Shown: in pieces, positions 37,756-40,195 of the stretch
Numbering within the stretch: position 1 is the first letter of the stretch
How the letters are laid out: each line of letters begins with the position of its first letter
Assembly (NCBI GenBank): GCA_900751695.1
Contig: CAADSS010000010.1
Span: forward strand, 1-40,195
Source of the DNA: an uncultured Collinsella sp.
GTDB lineage: Bacteria > Actinomycetota > Coriobacteriia > Coriobacteriales > Coriobacteriaceae
Reading direction: 5' to 3'
DNA: 40,195 nucleotides
The notes under the pieces: generated by a model
Database searches by the model: none
Told to the model about the DNA's origin: nothing
Seen by the model: the letters and a program-made list of their open reading frames with translations, nothing else
Position numbers and translations under genes: made by a program

Positions 37756-38413
37756 AGGGCTCCCAGGGGCAGGGGGCTTCGATGTGGACGTGCTCGCCGG
37801 TAACGGGATGCGTGAAGGACACACTGTGAGCGTGGAGCATCAATCCACAGGGGCGCGGCGTGCCGTACAGGTCGTCACCGACCAAGGGGTGATGCTCGCT
37901 GGCCAGATGCACACGGATCTGATGTTTGCGGCCGGTGAGCAGCTCGACATCGATATACGAACGCGTGGGCAGGCCTCGTCGGCTCTTAAGGCGCTTGAGC
38001 ACCTTGACGCGCGTCTGAGACGGCTTGCCGCTGGCACCAACGCGCATCTTGCGGCTATCGTGGCGGTCGCGGGCGATGGGCTTGTCGATGAGCTTCTCGT
38101 TCCAGTCGATCTTGCCCTCGACCAGCGCCAGATAGTGCTTTTCGAAGGCGTGGTCGTTCACCATCTGGTCAAAAGCAGGCTGCGTCTGCTTGTCGAGCGA
38201 GAACAGCACCACGCCGGTGGTGTTGCGGTCCAGGCGGTTGAGCGGCTGCATGTCAGTCGCGGCAAAGCCGTCGCCCATCGCCAGCAAAAGGTCGCTAGCG
38301 TAGTCGGTTAGTGTGCGCTCGCCGGTGCCGTCACCGTGGACGATCATGCCGGCGGGCTTGTCGATGGCCATGAGCCAGGCGTCGCAGTAGAGGACTTGAG
38401 GTTCTTCGTTCAC
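37754..38413 (-). CDS. RluA-family RNA pseudouridine synthase
   Basis: 219 residues. It converts specific uridines in rRNA or tRNA to pseudouridine. The catalytic D62 is in LNRLDRNTTG, where Asn replaces the usual His of HRLD; AIDKPAGMIVHG, the later FEKHYLALVEG and RKHQIRVHLA are family motifs, and HPLVGDDLYG is near the end. No N-terminal S4 RNA-binding domain is present, so it is of the short type. GTG start with GAAAGG 7 bases upstream. It lies 15 bases after the U32 gene on the same strand, likely one operon. The modified site cannot be told. Confidence 0.9.
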   Translation of the reverse strand: MNEEPQVLYCDAWLMAIDKPAGMIVHGDGTGERTLTDYASDLLLAMGDGFAATDMQPLNRLDRNTTGVVLFSLDKQTQPAFDQMVNDHAFEKHYLALVEGKIDWNEKLIDKPIARDRHDSRKMRVGASGKPSQTRVKVLKRLKSRRGLPTRSYIDVELLTGRKHQIRVHLASEHHPLVGDDLYGTPRPCGLMLHAHSVSFTHPVTGEHVHIEAPCPWEP

Positions 38414-38428
38414 GTGTAAGCCTTTCGG

Positions 38429-40195
38429 TTAGCTAATTCCCACAAACATGCAACCCGAGGTGGCGCCGCGCAGGCGGGCGGCGGGCTTGCGGCCGGCTTG
38501 GGCCGCCTCGACGGCGCGGCGGACGCGAGCGAAGGCACGGCCAATCTCATCGGCCTCGAGCAGGGTTCCGTCGACCATAAGACGGCGCACGCCGGCATCG
38601 AGCAGCTGCGGAACTTGCGGTGTGAGGTCGATGGGGTAGGCGTCGTACAGGCGTGAGCGGCCGTGGATGTCGGTACGCACGGGCATGACCTTGCCGTCGA
38701 TATTCTTGAGCGACAGCTTGCGGGCGCGCAGGCGGCAGTTGGCGCAATCGTGGATACAACCGTTGGCCACCTGCAGGATGCAGTGCTCGCTCGTCATAAC
38801 GCGCGGGCGGCCGAACACGGTGATGCCCAGGGCTGCGGGCGCGGAGGTGCCAAGCGAGATAATCTCGTCGAGCGTGATCTCGGGCGAGAGCCAAAAAGCG
38901 CCGGCTCCGCGCTCGGCGAGTGCCTCCATGCAGGGCGTGTTGTGCACGGGCAGGCAAGAGCGAATCTCGGCCGTGGCGCCAACCTGGGCGGCCAGGGCAA
39001 GCTCAGAGATATTGCCAACGGCGACAGTCGCTCCAGCAAGAATCCACGGGTCGACGCGGACGTGGTCAACGGCACGGCAGACCTCATCGAGCACGGGTAC
39101 GATGCCCTGCTCAAACGCATCGGCGGGGGAGAGCTCAGCCGCATTGAGCGCGTCGGTGGTCATGTAGATGCGCGTTGCACCCTCGGCGCGAGCGGCCTCG
39201 GCGGCCTCGAGCGAGGTGACGGTGGCGCAGATCTGCGGCTCGTCGCGGTAGTGTTCGGGCGCGGGGCGGGAATCACTGGTGACAATCGCCGGTAGCTCGA
39301 GCGTGCGGGCGCGCTCGTCATACGGTGCCAGAATGGCCTCTTCCAGCGCCTTGCAAGCGGCGGCGCGCACTTTATGCACGGCGGAGAAGCCCATGCCGCA
39401 GCCCTCATCAAGCGCCACATCAAAGCTCGCGGCCTCAAAGGGAGAGGAGCCCATGCGGCCTACATGCTCAACCAGATCGGACGCCTCGACGGCGCGAGTT
39501 TTGGCGGCCTCGACGGTAAAGCCGGTAGCGGTGGCGGTGAGCGTGGGGTCGTCGCAGCAGGTGAGCGTAACGGTAAACGGCTCGCCCAGACGCGCCACGA
39601 CGGACACATCTACGGCGCGGCGGCGCAGCACATCGCGCTTGAGCGCGGCGCCGGCGGCGTCAATGGCGCGCTGGCTTCGAATCACGCGCACGCGGCAGCC
39701 CTCGGGCATACTGCGAGGCACGCGGCACTCGACAACATCGCCGGCAGCGGCGTCCTCGGCGGCAATGGTGGTCAGGAACTGGTCGAACTCATCGTCGTGG
39801 CGAAGCTCCAGCAGGTCGCCCTTTCCCACGGGCTCAAACAGCTCAATACGGGCGATGGCAGCGCGGCGACGGCGGTCGTCGGGCTTGAGCCCACGCACAT
39901 CGCGGTTGGCCAGGCGGCTGCCGAGCACCGTGCCCACGATCTGGCCGCGGTTGTTGGAGCGCTCGTAGCTCATCATCTCGTCACCCGAGGTACCGTCTTG
40001 ATAGGCGTGCGTAAAGTCGCGGTTAAAGCAGCGTTTGAGCTGGCGCTGGCGGGCGGCCTCTTCATCCTTAGAGGTCGAAACATCGGCCAGCATGTCATCA
40101 ATCTGATGACGATACACGTCGACGATGGAGTACACATAATCGGGGGCCTTCATGCGGCCCTCGAGCTTGAGCGATGCGGCGCCGGCGTCATACAG
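38429..40195 (-). CDS. U32 family peptidase/RNA hydroxylation protein, 5' end outside window
   Basis: 588 codons are visible, entering from the right edge; an internal ATG at 40153 is not the true start because the family motif GAASLKLEGRMK reads across it. This matches the end of the U32 core (LKIEGRMKSPEYV in relatives). A DUF3656-like region follows, then a second alpha/beta part with the cysteine cluster CILQVANGCIHDCANCRLR and the terminal GATSGCMFVGIS. Long U32 proteins such as E. coli RlhA (YdcP) act in hydroxylation of rRNA, and TrhP in tRNA hydroxylation; peptidase activity is doubtful for most. The rRNA role would suit the RluA-type partner downstream. TAA stop 15 bases before that gene. 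Confidence 0.87.
   Translation of the reverse strand: MYDAGAASLKLEGRMKAPDYVYSIVDVYRHQIDDMLADVSTSKDEEAARQRQLKRCFNRDFTHAYQDGTSGDEMMSYERSNNRGQIVGTVLGSRLANRDVRGLKPDDRRRRAAIARIELFEPVGKGDLLELRHDDEFDQFLTTIAAEDAAAGDVVECRVPRSMPEGCRVRVIRSQRAIDAAGAALKRDVLRRRAVDVSVVARLGEPFTVTLTCCDDPTLTATATGFTVEAAKTRAVEASDLVEHVGRMGSSPFEAASFDVALDEGCGMGFSAVHKVRAAACKALEEAILAPYDERARTLELPAIVTSDSRPAPEHYRDEPQICATVTSLEAAEAARAEGATRIYMTTDALNAAELSPADAFEQGIVPVLDEVCRAVDHVRVDPWILAGATVAVGNISELALAAQVGATAEIRSCLPVHNTPCMEALAERGAGAFWLSPEITLDEIISLGTSAPAALGITVFGRPRVMTSEHCILQVANGCIHDCANCRLRARKLSLKNIDGKVMPVRTDIHGRSRLYDAYPIDLTPQVPQLLDAGVRRLMVDGTLLEADEIGRAFARVRRAVEAAQAGRKPAARLRGATSGCMFVGIS

Noticed and set aside
37658..38311. A 217-codon plus-strand frame opposite the RluA-type gene
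   Set aside because: The minus strand encodes a full pseudouridine synthase with catalytic motif; the plus frame has no known motif and starts inside a hairpin repeat.
38429..40153. ATG at 40153 as the true start of the U32 gene
   Set aside because: Codons upstream to the window edge continue the conserved LKLEGRMK motif in the same frame, so the gene is truncated by the window.

Overview
The window is about 40 kb of a GC-rich bacterial chromosome. Gene order and protein features suggest a member of the Actinomycetota, class Coriobacteriia, most likely Collinsella or a close relative. This assignment is inferred from recalled family features (actinobacterial-length RpoB, long RpoC, fused AccDA, repeats with a GGGACAG core); no search was run. 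I saw no rRNA, tRNA, insertion sequence, prophage or CRISPR array.

Layout: (1) 1-9756 carries the end of rplL, then galU, then rpoB and rpoC. (2) 10067-11612 is an ECF sigma factor with an overlapping gene for a single-pass membrane protein, probably its anti-sigma factor, behind an ECF-type promoter. (3) 11760-15354 is a str-like operon, rpsL-rpsG-fusA-rpsJ, without tuf, closed by a strong terminator. (4) 15412-26863 holds a biotin ligase gene (minus strand) facing away from a type II fatty acid synthesis operon: fabH-acpP-fabK-fabD-fabG-fabF-accB-fabZ-accC-accDA. A lone PTS EIIC-like gene sits at its 3' end. (5) 26944-28764 has a cation diffusion facilitator and a histidine phosphatase. (6) 28803-28953 is a perfect 41-bp inverted repeat. 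(7) 29215-35003 is the rest of an S10/spc-like ribosomal protein cluster (rplC-D-W, rplB-rpsS-rplV-rpsC-rplP-rpmC-rpsQ, rplN-rplX), ended by a terminator before rplE. (8) 35004-40195 is an accessory region: a field of small hairpin repeats, a helically phased motif array, a Gfo/Idh oxidoreductase with a DeoR-type regulator, more hairpin repeats, and on the minus strand a U32 peptidase-family gene (cut by the window edge) followed by an RluA-type pseudouridine synthase.

The genes cover transcription, translation and membrane lipid supply. BirA would biotinylate AccB; AccB/AccC/AccDA make malonyl-CoA; FabD loads it on AcpP; FabH starts and FabF/FabG/FabZ/FabK extend the chain. Two near-identical 16-bp sites flank the fabH promoter and suggest a trans-acting repressor.

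Most notable points: the beta' subunit carries a C-terminal extension of about 225 residues whose middle aligns without gaps to the alpha-subunit C-terminal domain and keeps several of its DNA-contact positions; the beta subunit has an unusual, longer fork-loop-2 segment; a family of hairpins has varying but complementary arms around a conserved GGGAC core; and an 11-bp element, GGAyACGCCCG, recurs upstream of rpsL, rplC and rplB.
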